Assembly (NCBI GenBank): GCA_905182995.1
Contig: CAJJDP010000001.1
Location: forward strand, 624,168-688,167
Length of the DNA stretch: 64,000 nt
Reading direction: 5' to 3'
DNA from: Paramecium octaurelia
Lineage: Eukaryota; Ciliophora; Oligohymenophorea; Peniculida; Parameciidae
Below are positions 1 to 11,516 of this stretch, piece after piece. The notes under the pieces are model-generated. The model did not search any database. It was not told the origin of the DNA and saw nothing but the letters and a program-made list of their open reading frames with translations. The position numbers and the translations under genes are program-made. Each line of letters begins with the position of its first letter. The first letter of the stretch is position 1.

Positions 1-340
1 CAAACATTTCATTCAGCTCTTCCATCTCAGTCCAACTATCTCCATTACATTAAGAGACTTGAATCATTATAAGTTAACCTTTGTATTATTAAATAATTAT
101 TAAACGATATCACTTATATAAATATTAATTCTAAGATGATTTTAAATTTCTTATTATTTCTTCTCTTTTCTTGCATATTTTTAATTATTAATTAAAAATC
201 TATTCAATAGTTTGATATATTCTAGACTATAATATAAAATTAAATGGATTGGCTTTTATGAAAAAATGATTGCTAATTTTTCAAAGCATCAATCACTTTG
301 ATTTTATATAGTATTTATAAAATTCTTTGTGTCCTGTCAT
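1..340 (-). CDS. Hypothetical protein at the left edge, 3' end uncertain
   Basis: Unrecognised gene read leftwards from ATG at 340 (MTGHKEFYKYY...). A 24-nt intron is needed near residue 14. The following exon is rich in Lys, Glu, Gln and Ile (QLKICKKREEIIRN), typical of helical ciliate proteins. Near 65-105 two readings are possible. Splicing a 35-nt GTG...AAG intron gives a complete protein ending at a TGA at 27-29. The alternative is an exon in another frame that reads GDSWTEMEELNEMF and runs off the edge. The second peptide looks more protein-like, so the gene may be partial. No function can be assigned. Confidence 0.4.
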
Positions 341-566
341 TTTATATACTTGTTTCTACTGTAGTTATAAAGTTTTCAATAATATTGTCATCAAATTATA
401 GTTTAACTATTAAAATAATGATTAACATTAAAAAAATAGTAAGCTTTAAAAACTAGGTCAAACTTTTTAAAACAGAAAAAAAGATGAAGGGTTTAGCGAA
501 AGGGATATAAAAATAAAATAGAAAGTATTTTTAAGATTGAAAGTAAACAACTATATTAGTTATTTA

Positions 567-1611
567 TCAATAAATAGAAATATTTAAATAAAAATATTAG
601 TTTTATATATAATCTTTGACAAAATTTATTATGAATTGTGCATTTTAATAAAATAAACTTTGAATGAGTTTATCTGATAACATATTGGGTATTAACCAAA
701 TATTGCTCTTGTAGTTAAGATGTATATAGAACATATTATCACTCTGATTAACTTAATTTTATGTGAGGTTGATAAACTCATCATATTAGATCATATAAAC
801 TTATTCAAGTTTATAAAGTTTATTATTTAGTTATTTATTCTGTTGTTGATGGGAACTTTTTGTTTATTTCAATATTATATTGTCATGTTAATCAAAATAA
901 TTCGTTGTGATTTAACAATGTGACTAGTTAATCATAACGCTAGCAAAGAATATGTAGATCTATATTTTTTTTATTTTAATTTAATAATAGATTAATACTT
1001 TTAAGTCCAAGAAAATAACCTTTGATTTGAATAGTTTGTTTAAAAATTAAAAATAACTAAAATTCATAGTAGATGAAGATTGCATTGATTTTTTAATTTC
1101 AACAATCCTTCTAATATTGACATATCTCAAGGATTAAAAAAGCTCTATATCTAGAGCTGTAAGATTAAATTATGATTTTTCATTAACTTCTTTAGCAAAT
1201 TTTAACTATTTTTCTGATCGTGTAATAATTTTATTATAAACAATCAGTAGATAATAGTTTTATTATCATAACCTTATTATTTTATTTCGACAGAATGAAT
1301 TTCATTTTTCAATCTGTTTTCTTTAATCTTTTCTTATATTAATAATAATATGAAATAATTCAGAAATGGTAATAGAAATTATATTAATCTATTATTTTGA
1401 TCATAACAATTTTTTTTAATCAATTAGCTTTCAATTTTGTAAATTAAAATTAGTTTGTCCAATTAGTTAATAAAGTTTATGATTATTTTTATTAATGATG
1501 CCTAGCTTAGTTTGCAGATGAAAAATTATTTTACTTTGTTGGAGAGATAATTTTGAAATTTTAAGAATATTTAGTCTACATTTAAAAAGAATCATTAAAT
1601 TTATAATACAT
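567..1611 (-). CDS. Hypothetical Q/N-rich protein, about 318 residues
   Basis: Unrecognised protein visible only when TAA/TAG are read as Gln. I start it at ATG 1611 (MYYKFNDSF...) and end it at TGA 567-569. A canonical 29-nt intron lies at 1506-1534. A second removed piece at 1214-1272 would be 59 nt, long for this genome, so this junction is the weakest point. The spliced length is a multiple of three. The middle is charged and helical (EKQLKFAKEVNEKSQF, SLRYVNIRRIVEIKKS). The same frame stays open upstream of 1611 as far as the TGA that ends the next gene, so a longer N-terminus cannot be excluded. Confidence 0.45.
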
Positions 1612-1782
1612 TATTAGCTATTAATAAACTTTAATAGATTAAATTATTAAAGTACAAATTGATGTTTGAAATGAAATTGTTTTTAAATTAAAATAACTAA
1701 TCTCATTACGACTTATAATAAAGATTAATTCTCCAAAAATAACCTTTAATTAATTTATATCATTGGTTTAAATGAATATATC

Positions 1783-3064
1783 TCAATACTATTGTGATTC
1801 AAATATCTTTGTAAATAGGGTACTCAATTTTTATAAAAACACCTCAATATCTTAATTCAGATCAATAGATTTGCTTGTAATAAATTCATCAGTAATTGTA
1901 TTTTACCACTGTAGAAGAAGTTCTTATGGAAACTATTCATTTTAATGTTTTGGATAATTATAGCAGCGGGCTAATTGATCTATTTTTGCTATAATTTGAT
2001 TTTGTGATGAATTTTTGAAATTTTGTATAAAAAATTTAAGCATGTATTCGTAAAGTTCTCCCCCCAAATTCAAACTTTTTAATTATCCCTCTATAAAAGT
2101 ATACAATTGAGGACTAATGGTGGATTAACCTAAACTTTATTGAAATCCTTCATCTCCCTACTAATCAATTGATTCTTAAGTAGTTATATATTAAGATAAT
2201 GCATATAATTATTATTTGTATTCATATTCTTAAACGTCTTGGAACTATTAAGGTTACAGCTATTCTTTTTCCTACTACTATTATTGTTAATATTAATATT
2301 AATATTCATTTTATTATTATTAAAATTATTCTCTTGGTCCTTCTTTTTTTTTTTTATTATCAACTAATGGAACTTCTTATTAAATTTATGGATTCCTTTA
2401 AAATTAAGGGTAGGGTATCTCAACTTTTTTAAAGGCTTGAGGTTATGCGATATATTAATCTATTTCAATAACATCCTTAAAATTGTCGTGGATGAGTTGT
2501 TTGTCTTTGATGTTTTTTTATACAAACTAGTTTAATTCCATATGATAGTTAGCTGTTTTCAAAATACCAAGCACCTAATTTGAAAATTCAGTTATGTATT
2601 ATATTCTCTTGCTTAAATCTACAGTATTATTTTCATTAATTAAGCTTTTCAAAAACTCTTAATGTTTTAAAAAAATTTAATAAGAAATTTCAATTATTTG
2701 GTTTAGATTGTCTTCATAAGAAACCAAATCTTTGTTAATATGTACATTAGTAAAAGTTATTTCATTATTTTCAATATTTACATAGATTGAATCCATTTCA
2801 AGTTTTGCTAATTTCGATATTTGATAAACCTTTAACAATTAATCTACTATTTTGTTTGTAATAATAAATAATTCGCCAATAGTAAAGCATTTGATTTTAT
2901 TTTGCTAAGCATATAAATTAAATAATTACTTCTTATTTAATAAGGTCATTCAGATTAACACTGTTCTCAATATCATACTTTAAACTTTCATTTTCATATT
3001 GGAATCTTTGTACTTTTTGCATTCTTTGTATGTTACGATACCTCTCTATTGTTATGTTTTGCAT
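1783..3064 (-). CDS. Diverged kinase-like (pseudokinase?) protein, 418 residues
   Basis: Starts at ATG 3064 (MQNITIERYRNIQRM) with a short basic helix. A 25-nt intron lies at 2905-2929. Around residues 60-120 it reads GELFIITNKIVDQLLKVYQI and then SIYVNIENNEITF, which resembles helix E, the catalytic-loop strand and the beta hairpin of a protein kinase, but with no HRD Asp and no DFG. A Gln tract follows (residues ~240-280), then a helical C-terminus ending ...FESQQY at TGA 1783. It is divergently transcribed from the next gene (238 bp apart), which has almost the same length (419 residues) and layout, so the two look like paralogues. The kinase link is inference from a few weak motifs. Confidence 0.5.
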
Positions 3065-3302
3065 CTTTTGTTGATATTTCTATTAAAAAAATTATTACAA
3101 AATTTAAACAAAATATAACAACATATTAAATAGTAAAGATAAAAGATAAAAGATAATTCTTATGTATCTTTTAATGTTTAAATATAAAAATAAAACAAAA
3201 TTATTCGGTGATAAGCTCTATTTTCAATAAAACCAAAATAAATAAGTTCTGTATATATCAATAAATCAGATTCAAATTAGAATTAATTATAATAATAATA
3301 AA

Positions 3303-4585
3303 ATGAAAGGATGGTAGAATTATAAGTTTGTTTGTCAAAGAGTTAAATGCGATGATAGACAATTAGAATAAATTAAAAATTTAGAAAACAATCCTTATTT
3401 AGTTGGAAAACAATTAGAAGATGATGAATTCATTTTATACAAAATTCCTTGTAATGAATGTATTTCTTTGAATGATTTAATGGATGCAATAGTAATTTAT
3501 ATGTGATAATTTAGAAATCGAATTATGTAGTTATCTTTAAAGGACAAGTCATTTTAATTATTTAAGCTATTATTCAGCATTTAATTAAAATGAGTGAAGA
3601 CGAATTATGCCATTCATAATTGAATACAAACAATATTTTTATTCAATTAAAACCAGGATCCAATAAGTTTACGACTTATCAATAACTTATTTAAATTGAT
3701 AACATCTATTTTGTTTAATATTTAATAGTTTCGGATCCTTATAATCCAAACATAGAATTAAAAAATGATGTAACAGAAATTATAAAAATTATTTATCAAT
3801 TTTTAGAACTATATTAAGATAATAGTTTTACTAAAATTATAGAAGAAATAAAAAAAGTAAAAAAAATCAATGATGTAAAACCATTTAAGTAATTAAAAGA
3901 TATACTTGATAAATTCATAACGGAATATATAGATATTAAGAATTAAATAATGAAAGTTAATGAAATTGAAAATTATAATAAATTTAATAAATAAAGATAT
4001 CTTTGTGAAAAAGAATTACTTGTTTATTTAGAAGAATTATTAAAATAGAAGATAAGATTTGGCGAAGATGTTTACGAGCAAGCTGAAAATTAACAATAAG
4101 AAAAATTTGAAAATTTGAAAGCATTAGAATATTTATAATAGTTTCTGGAGTCTCAATTTAAATTGAATTTTGTGTAATAATTCTAAAATTTCTATGGAGA
4201 CAAATTATAAAATACTTATTTATTAAGTGGAATTACAAAACAATCATATAATGAATTTTTAACTTCTATAGAACCAGATAGAATGAAAGCAAATGCATCC
4301 TTTGAGATTTTTGAAAATGTAATTCACAATTGTTTTTCAAGTTTAACTTAGATTAAATATGAAAAACTTAAAGATTATAAATTTGTAGTTGAAGATTTAT
4401 CCAAAAGTGCAATTTTTGAATTGCTATATACATTTTATATTAAACATTCATTAGGTTGCGATTTGGCAAAATAATCTGAAGAAGTCAATTCAAAAGTATT
4501 ATTAGATATTCAATAATATTTTTAAGAATATTATAAAACGGCAAAATATTTTTAGGGTTTGTAATTATTGATTGAATAAATATGA
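3303..4585 (+). CDS. Diverged kinase-like (pseudokinase?) protein, 419 residues
   Basis: Starts MKGWQNYKFVCQRV at 3303. A 23-nt GTA...TAG intron follows residue ~63. Residues ~65-110 read KSNYVVIFKGQVILIIQAII and then CHSQLNTNNIFIQL. This matches the pattern of kinase helix E plus catalytic loop (normally HRDLKPENIL), with the catalytic Asp and Lys replaced, so it should be inactive as a kinase. The C-terminal two thirds is Glu/Lys/Gln-rich and helical. It ends at TGA 4583-4585, only 26 bp from the convergent polycystin gene. No close functional family is recognised. Confidence 0.5.
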
Positions 4586-4611
4586 ATATCAAAAAATTTA
4601 TATGATTAGAT

Positions 4612-7476
4612 TCATTCCTGTATTTTTTTTTAATATATTTTATTTGGTAACCAATTAAAGAGCCAATTCATTAGATTATTTTTTTTTAGAATTTTTGACT
4701 CAGGTTAACCTTAGCTAATAACAACTTGTCTATAAGAGTCAATGTAGATGATCGCCAAAATTCCGAATAGGAATTGATAAAGTATAAAGTAAAAGAATAT
4801 CATAAAAAGCATAGAAAATGTTACATCTGTATCATAAAATTCCCCTATATTAGAACTATTACAAAGCATCAATATCAGTTATGCCAAAGATCTAGCAAAT
4901 ACGCTATAGTTTACAAAATATGGTCCCTTTTAATTTGTCAGAATAATAGCAAAGCCAGACAAAATAAGAAAAAGTAATGTGAAACTGGACAATAATTACA
5001 AATATTAAGATTCAATAGCTTCAATGGCTTATTCTAAACTTTTAAAGATATTAAACATCAGATATATTCTGATTAAATGAGCACAAATACATAATGAAGT
5101 CATAACAAGGATACTTTTATAACTATCTGCAACATTCCCTAAGTCAATATAAGTGGTTTATTACACAAGATCATAAACATTAATGTTTTATTTGAATAAT
5201 TACATCGCTTAATCTGCAGTTGAAAAGTTGAGTATTAAAGACATGGAATTAACAAGGAAAACAACAGATATAAAATATTTGATTCCTGAGGAAAGAGAGT
5301 CCTTCATTTTGATCAATTAAAATACTGTATAGATGATTCCAACAATAATTTTAAGTACTGTAATCATATACAAGATGTATCCAATATTTTTATTATTAGG
5401 ACTCTCAGGAGATTCAGAATGCATTTCAGCATAAATAGAATAAGGTGAGGATGATCCTTTACCAAAAATATTTGGTGAAAATGGAGTGATGGTGGGTTAT
5501 TTTGGATAAATACCAATTCCAGTGACTTCAACGAGAAATTCAATAAACACAAACATCCCATCATTTTTACTCCTAACTGTCATAGTCATAACTTAGGCAA
5601 TTAGAGTTTCCTGAAAATAGAAGGGATGATTAAACATTCCTTCTATGATATTATGAATATAATAGACTGGAGTTAAATCTTCTGGGCTTATATCCTAAAT
5701 ATATCCACTTGAATCGTATTCACTAAATTATCCTTCAGTAATCCTATCATTTTTTGAGTCTGTAAAAAGCATCCAAGGTTTTTTTCCATCACCAATTTAA
5801 TCAGTAAAGAATGTTTGGTCATTATAAGTTTCATAATTGCAAGTAATTTAAGGGATTTTATCAGTTCTTATAGGATTCGGACATTAAGTATATCGAGTTC
5901 TTAATTGACGAAATCTCAAAGCTCCAATTATTTCATAGGATGTCTTAAAATCTGAATTATCAGAAGTAAATTGATACATGAGACCTTATGGATTAGTGTA
6001 ATATTCTTTGAGATCAGAAATTGAAGAGATGGCAAGAAATTTATTTAAGTTTAAACTGTTTTCTATTTTTTTGATGTGCTATTATGTATATGCTCCATTA
6101 TCTAAAAAGTAGATAAATAATATATTCAAAGCCATTAAGATTATCAGAATGAAGAGAATGCAGATATGGTTATCATCTAATTTTTCACCTTTCAATTCTT
6201 CTGCTTGATTTTTCTCTGCACTTCTACCTCTTTTTTTTAGTTTATCTACATCAATAACAAATTGCTTTTTTAATAAAGGAAATCTATTAAAGAAATAGAC
6301 ATATTTTCTAAATAATCCAATTTTGAGATCTTATTAATCGTATTCTTATTGTTCATCATATTCATCCTCATTCTCGTCAATTTATGTTAATGGTTTTTCT
6401 TCACTTACCTTTGAACCATCAAATGTAACGTTGGCACTTTAATGAGGATGGCTAACTTGACTCTTTTCAGGTTGTGCATTGCTTGTAATATGTGATTATC
6501 TTGATTCTGAAGGTTGACCTCTTCGATGAGTTTTCATTCTTTTTTTTTTCAATGTCACAGATAGATAAGATATATTTTAATCTGCTAACACTTTGTTATA
6601 ATAACGCTCAATCAATTCTGTGTTTTGTATATTCTCTTGATTATCATTGACAATTTCATATCTGTTACAAAACTTTTCTAACATGATCTGATCATTATTT
6701 CCGCATTCCTATACATATTCAATTTGCGGAGATACTAAGTTCCTAGTCGTTGTTTAGATAGATCCTGGACTTACTAATCCTGGTTATTATTTCTACAAAA
6801 TATCATCTATCTATTCTGCCACTTAAGAATCCGGCTATTAATTTACTTTGGATTTTGTGGGCTAATCATTACAACTAGTCTGTCCTGCATCATAATGCAT
6901 CTCTTTCCTCACCTAATCAATATTGTAAATATTCCAATAAACTAATGAGGCTTTTTTTAGATCTTGAAAACTGTTTATTTTAGAATATCTAAAAGTTGCG
7001 GTCACGTAATCTACATTGTCATCCTAAAATTTAACATCTTTTGATAGTAAGTTTTTAGGACATTTTACTTAGATGGCACAAGTCATAGGTGGTGGCTAAT
7101 ATTAATTATCATTTTCAATATTATTTTATTCCGGAAATTCTTCCTAAACGCATTCTTCAAGGTATCTGAAGTATTTGTCAATATGATAACCAAATTTCTC
7201 CAAAACTTACTTTGATATTGATCTAAAAAATTCCTTCACACGATTCTTATCTAAAATTTCTTATTAAGGTGCTTCTGCTTCCATCATTTCAATCTACTTA
7301 GAAACATACATAGTCATATTATTGAGATTTTTTAAACTATCTTATACTTCTCTTTCAAGAAATGTATTCCTGGTCTCTTTTGCATCTAAATCTTATTATA
7401 ACTCATTCATCTTGCTGTTCAGTTCCATAATTCTAGAACGAAGTTTTCTAGCTTTGCTTTCTGGATCTAATTCCAT
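4612..7476 (-). CDS. Polycystin (PKD2)-type cation channel
   Basis: A single uninterrupted frame of 954 residues. The N-terminal ~400 residues are cytosolic and coiled (MELDPESKARKLRSRIMELN), then charged and disordered. TM1 is near ICILFILIILMALNILF. A ~200-residue extracytosolic loop follows, containing the aromatic and Cys-bearing segments expected of the polycystin domain. Five more membrane spans follow (NIGYILYMITVLKIIVG, GIKYFISVVFLVNSMSL, ILVMTSLCICAHLIRIY, LLSSFTLLFLILSGFAI, SMLFMIFFYFILYQFLF). This 1+5 topology and the last-two-helix pore region are those of PKD2/TRPP channels, which conduct cations in cilia and plasma membrane. The short C-tail after the last span lacks an obvious EF-hand. 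The assignment rests on topology and overall resemblance. Confidence 0.75.
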
Positions 7477-7780
7477 AAAGAAGTAATTTTAATTTGAAAA
7501 TGACTACTTTTTATTATAAAAATTTAGTATTTTTAAACTTCTATTAAGAATCTTTGTTCATATTTTAACATATTATCTCGAATAATGAATGAAAGTTATT
7601 GAGATAGCTTTGGTTTTAATAGAATTTAAGTCTATTAGCACTAGAGTATGATTCGTTTTTGTAATTCAATTCATATTCATATATGTTCGAAACGAATTAA
7701 TTAGATAAATATATTCTTGTGCTATTAGAGTAGCATAGAATTAATCTAAAAATATAACTAAATAATAAACATATAGATAA

Positions 7781-8767
7781 TCATAAAATATGATTTGGAA
7801 TTAAATCGGGTAGAGTGGTCAGTCTAAATCTGGATGAATATTTATGAATGAATGGTTTGATGTAGAGTTCCTTAATTGTTTTTTCAGACTTTTTATAGGT
7901 GCTTCTTTCTGTAGAAAGGGCTGGCTCTTATTTGTATTACTATGTCTGTATTTAAGGAAGTTATGATTTAAATGGTTTAATAGATTTGTAAGCATTTCTC
8001 GATAGAAGATGATATGATAATGACGAAAACTATTTATTGATTAATTTGCTTTTTTCACTGCTGATAATTTCTTTTTATTTGACTAAAAATGATTCAAAAA
8101 AACTAGGCTTTTTAGTTGGTGTTCTCTCTAGGATTTTTGAAGAGTTAATATGAAGAGGATCTTCTTATTTAATGACATCCAGTAATCGAGTATTTTTTTT
8201 CTCAATTTTGATTGTATTTTATCTGACAAAGGATGATTCCAATGATTCAGTAGGTATTTCTACACCAAATAGATATGGTGCCATAACATAAATTTAATGT
8301 TTACGAATGGATCTTTGAAATTTATGCATTGGTGATTCTCGTTCTTTTTCTATATGCTGTATCCTGAATTCATGATTCATGCATTGCTTCTGGAATCTGC
8401 TTAATGGTCCACAAAATTGGCACTCGCAACTTCTTCTCCTTTGTTTAAATTGCTCCTTATTCTACTGCTTGTATTACTTATCAAGGTCCTTATCACTCAA
8501 AATCAAAGCTCTAGGTTTTCGAAGTTGTTTTTGTGATCCTATGGAAGATTGGGTGTTAAGAATGGACTATTTCTTATTCATTCCCTTAATTTCTATATAT
8601 TTAAAGGGATTAAATGAGGATGGAAAAGAACGAGATCGAAGTTTTGTTTTGACATTAATGTTTATGAGTTTGACATTCTTTTGTTGAAATGATAATTTAA
8701 GCTTATTAGACTTAATTGATTATGGACTCTATTTGGCTAGAATCCTTTTTTGTTGCGCAATTTGCAT
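7781..8767 (-). CDS. Hypothetical basic, disordered protein, 328 residues
   Basis: One open frame from ATG 8767 to TGA 7781-7783, no intron. The composition is Lys/Arg/Ser/Gln-rich (MQIAQQKRILAKQSPQSIKS), with little predicted hydrophobic core and no membrane span. A short cluster of cysteines (RRRSCECQFCGPL, residue ~125) might bind a metal but matches no family I know. Proteins of this style are common cytoskeletal or phosphorylated linkers in ciliates, but no role can be assigned. It lies 304 bp upstream of the polycystin gene on the same strand. Confidence 0.6.
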
Positions 8768-9166
8768 CTATTCGATATCAAACAGTTAATGCTTTTGTAT
8801 AAAAATTATTGATTTCAACATTTACTACTTTTAAAGAAATGCCATAAAATAATTAATATTTTAATAAATAATATTATTGCTGGTTCTCACATAAATCAAT
8901 CAATCATGATGAGATGCGTAGTCTTCTGAAATTAAATAAGAAGTAATAACTTTAATAATAACTAATCTAAGATCATCTTGATAATATATATCTATTAAAT
9001 TTTAATTCATTTTATATCTTCTTGATAAGTATTCATTAAGTGTAATTTACTCTAAAAAATGTGCATATCAAGTTAGAGTGTAGTTATCAAATAAAATGAT
9101 AAAATATACCTTAAAGAAACCATATTTTAAAGGTTTAACCAAAAATATTTCATTCAATTATCGTAA
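8768..9166. other. Intergenic, divergent promoter region
   Basis: About 400 bp of AT-rich DNA between a minus-strand start and the decayed plus-strand gene. No coherent reading frame was found on either strand, and no repeats stand out. Confidence 0.4.
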
Positions 9167-10290
9167 TGAATACTACTGATGATTTTGGTTATTCTAATTT
9201 GTCCAATCCTCAATATTTTAAAGTTCTAAATATTGGTATAATTTCAATAAATAATGACTTTATGCTATGAAAATTGATCTAATTATGCAATACTTTAAGT
9301 GAAAGACTTAAACTGCCCTATTATTCTAATATTGTTGATGTTTTTGATAATGACCTTATTTTATCATGCGTCATCACTAAAAAAAGTATATCAAATGTTA
9401 TGCATCTATAAAAGATGGTAATCATTAGTTTTATATGGACAGATTCCCTTGTTCCATTTTTGTCTCCTTTTGCATACCCATTGACTAATTAATTAGAATT
9501 TTCTTATTTGCAAATATTTGATAATTAAAAATGTTCCCAATGAAATTTAATATTATTTAATGCAGCTCTATATTGGTGGTGTTATTCGTCCTAATTACTT
9601 TAAACTCATAATCTGTAATTTATATAACCAACGTTGATTTTTAGAGATCACATCATGAACCAATACTAGTGAACTAAATTTCTGATTTCATCAAGGAAAA
9701 GCAAAGCTTGAGTCTATTTAGCCAACACCTTTAAAAGTAAAAATTTAATTAAGTTAATACATTATACCTATTGCTAATATGCTATATTAAAGTTAATTTA
9801 TTAAATTATAATTATCAATAATGATGATAATTTTTTGATTTACAAGAGTAGATATCAAGAAAAGATCTTATATGAATTTTTATATTATTCATAAACTTCA
9901 GGATTATTACTAATTTTTTATGGATGTGGATCTCCATTTTACGTATCCACTAATATCAATATAAACATTTGACATAAAGATGCCTTATTTGCACCCAATC
10001 GAAAATAATATAAATGCAAATAGTTATGATAAAACTTTTTGTGTTTGCACTTTTAAATATGAACTACTAATTGCTAATGACATGTATAATTTTGTAGCGT
10101 TAATTAAAACTGATAAAATATTGAACTAATTTAAATATTTAATTCTTAATATCAATAGTTGCCTTTAAGTGATTAATTTTTGGTAGTAATATGTAATCCT
10201 AGATTTTGACATAAAGTTATCCCAACAAATTCAATAAATCTTACTTTTCAAAGTGGGTCATATATTATATTATATAAACCAAATAAAAAA
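9167..10290 (+). pseudogene. Decayed protein-coding gene
   Basis: Protein-like segments follow one another on the plus strand but in different frames with TGA codons between them. It starts MNTTDDFGYSNLSNPQYFKV at 9167. Later pieces read YYSNIVDVFDNDLILSCVIT, QLYIGGVIRPNYFKLIICN, LLLIFYGCGSPFYVSTN and NDMYNFVALIKTDKILNQF. Some breaks could be unrecognised introns, but several lie where no GT...AG pair fits, and TGA is the only stop used here. I read it as a gene in decay. The family is not recognised. Confidence 0.4.
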
Positions 10291-10339
10291 AAATAAAGTA
10301 GATAAATTCTAAGTGTAGGTACTTATTTATATAATTTCT

Positions 10340-10677
10340 ATGAGTGCTTAGCAATAAAAACTAAAGAAACTTATTGAGAATTTAAATTTAGAAAGTAGGT
10401 GAATATTTTTATAAATTTTTTTTCAAATTAAAGAAACCAATTATTATCATCATTATGTGTAGAAAACTGTATAGTCGGTAACATTATAAAACCATATATC
10501 TGCATATCTAATATTAAAATAGACGATGGAAAATAATAGATTCGCTTTACTAATATTTATAATTTTTAACATAAAAGCATGCTCATCATTACTTAGTTAT
10601 TGAAGATCTAATCTAAATCAAACCAAATAATTGATAAAATTGTTGAATCTTTCATGAAAAAAAAAATAAGTTTTTGA
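10340..10677 (+). CDS. Hypothetical small protein, 100 residues
   Basis: Starts MSAQQQKLKKLIENLNLES at 10340. A 35-nt GTG...AAG intron follows, then NQLLSSLCVENCIVGN and a Lys/Gln/Ile-rich helix up to TGA 10675-10677. The frame is open only after splicing, and the spliced length is a multiple of three. The 3' end faces the convergent cyclin gene, 68 bp away. No family recognised; it could also be a remnant of the neighbouring decayed gene. Confidence 0.4.
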
Positions 10678-10745
10678 ATTTATGAGAGAATTATTGTCTA
10701 AAAAAGAACAAAAAAATCAAATATTAATATACACCTCAACAATTG

Positions 10746-11257
10746 TCATGGCATCTCAATCTCGCCAAATTCAAGGAGTCTTTTTTCGTATATGGCATAT
10801 TGTTAATCATCTACAAATAATTAGTAATCCATATATTCTAAAAATTCCTACTCTAAAACATTTATTTCTTTGACATTTATTCCTCCTACCTTAGCATAAA
10901 ACTCATTTTTGTAATAATCATCATCCTAAAACTTGATAGCCGTCATAATTGACAATAAAAGAAACCTGTAAATGAGTTTTATAAAATAGATATATACCTA
11001 TGTATGCAATGGGAATTCAATACAAGATATGTATGTTTCTCTTACAACCTATCCAAGTATATTAGAGCAATAACAAAGCATTATTCACTGCAATGTGTGT
11101 ATTTAGCTATTCTTTGCAAGTAATTGTAGATTGTAATTGAGGGAGCTTTATTTGCATGAAAAATAGAGTTATACTCTATCTCAAGTGCATCTGTTTCTTT
11201 GATAATTTCATCTAAAATGTTTGAGATTGTCAAGAGTAGAGGATTTGATTGCTACAT
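10746..11257 (-). CDS. Pho80/U-type cyclin
   Basis: About 159 residues in two exons with a 32-nt intron at 10966-10997. The cyclin box is clear: SITIYNYLQRIAKYTHCSEQ, then CFVIALIYLDRLQE, then after the intron FLLLSIMTAIKFQDDDYYKN and GGINVKEINVLEQEFL. The GGI..KE.N.LE.EFL pattern is diagnostic of the Pho80/PCL/CycU class, which binds and activates Pho85/CDK5-like kinases in cell-cycle or nutrient signalling. I use ATG 11257 (MQQSNPLLL); an in-frame ATG at 11338 would add 27 residues. The length fits a minimal cyclin of this class. Confidence 0.8.
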
Positions 11258-11312
11258 TAATTTATAAATAATAATATTGAAACTATATCCATTTGAGATC
11301 AAGGAATAAGCA

Positions 11313-11352
11313 AAGCAGGACCTAATTAAATAAGCCATTAGTAGTCCTGCTT
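11313..11352. repeat. 9-bp perfect inverted repeat upstream of the cyclin
   Basis: AAGCAGGAC at 11313-11321 is matched by GTCCTGCTT at 11344-11352, with a 22-nt AT-rich loop. It is unusually GC-rich for this DNA. It lies between the divergent starts of the cyclin and the Vps4-like gene, within possible 5' leader sequence. A role as an operator or RNA hairpin is only a guess. Confidence 0.4.
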
Positions 11353-11516
11353 AAGATCGACAGCCTTTTTCCCTTTGTTACCCGATTTCATAGATAGATA
11401 GTGAATAGAGTGAGAATCAAATAAAATTACAAAATATAAATAATTATTGATTATATTGGAGGATTATTTATTAATAATTATACGAGCCTTTAATTTTATA
11501 AATATTATAACATTAA

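Noticed and set aside
1783..1785. TGA read as an amino acid (readthrough or recoding)
   Set aside because: The protein ending here has the same length as its divergent neighbour, so an ordinary stop is more likely; TGA also ends every other gene in the window.
10682..10873. Plus-strand stop-free frame of 63 codons
   Set aside because: It is antisense to the 3' exon of the Pho80-type cyclin, whose motifs are clear on the minus strand.
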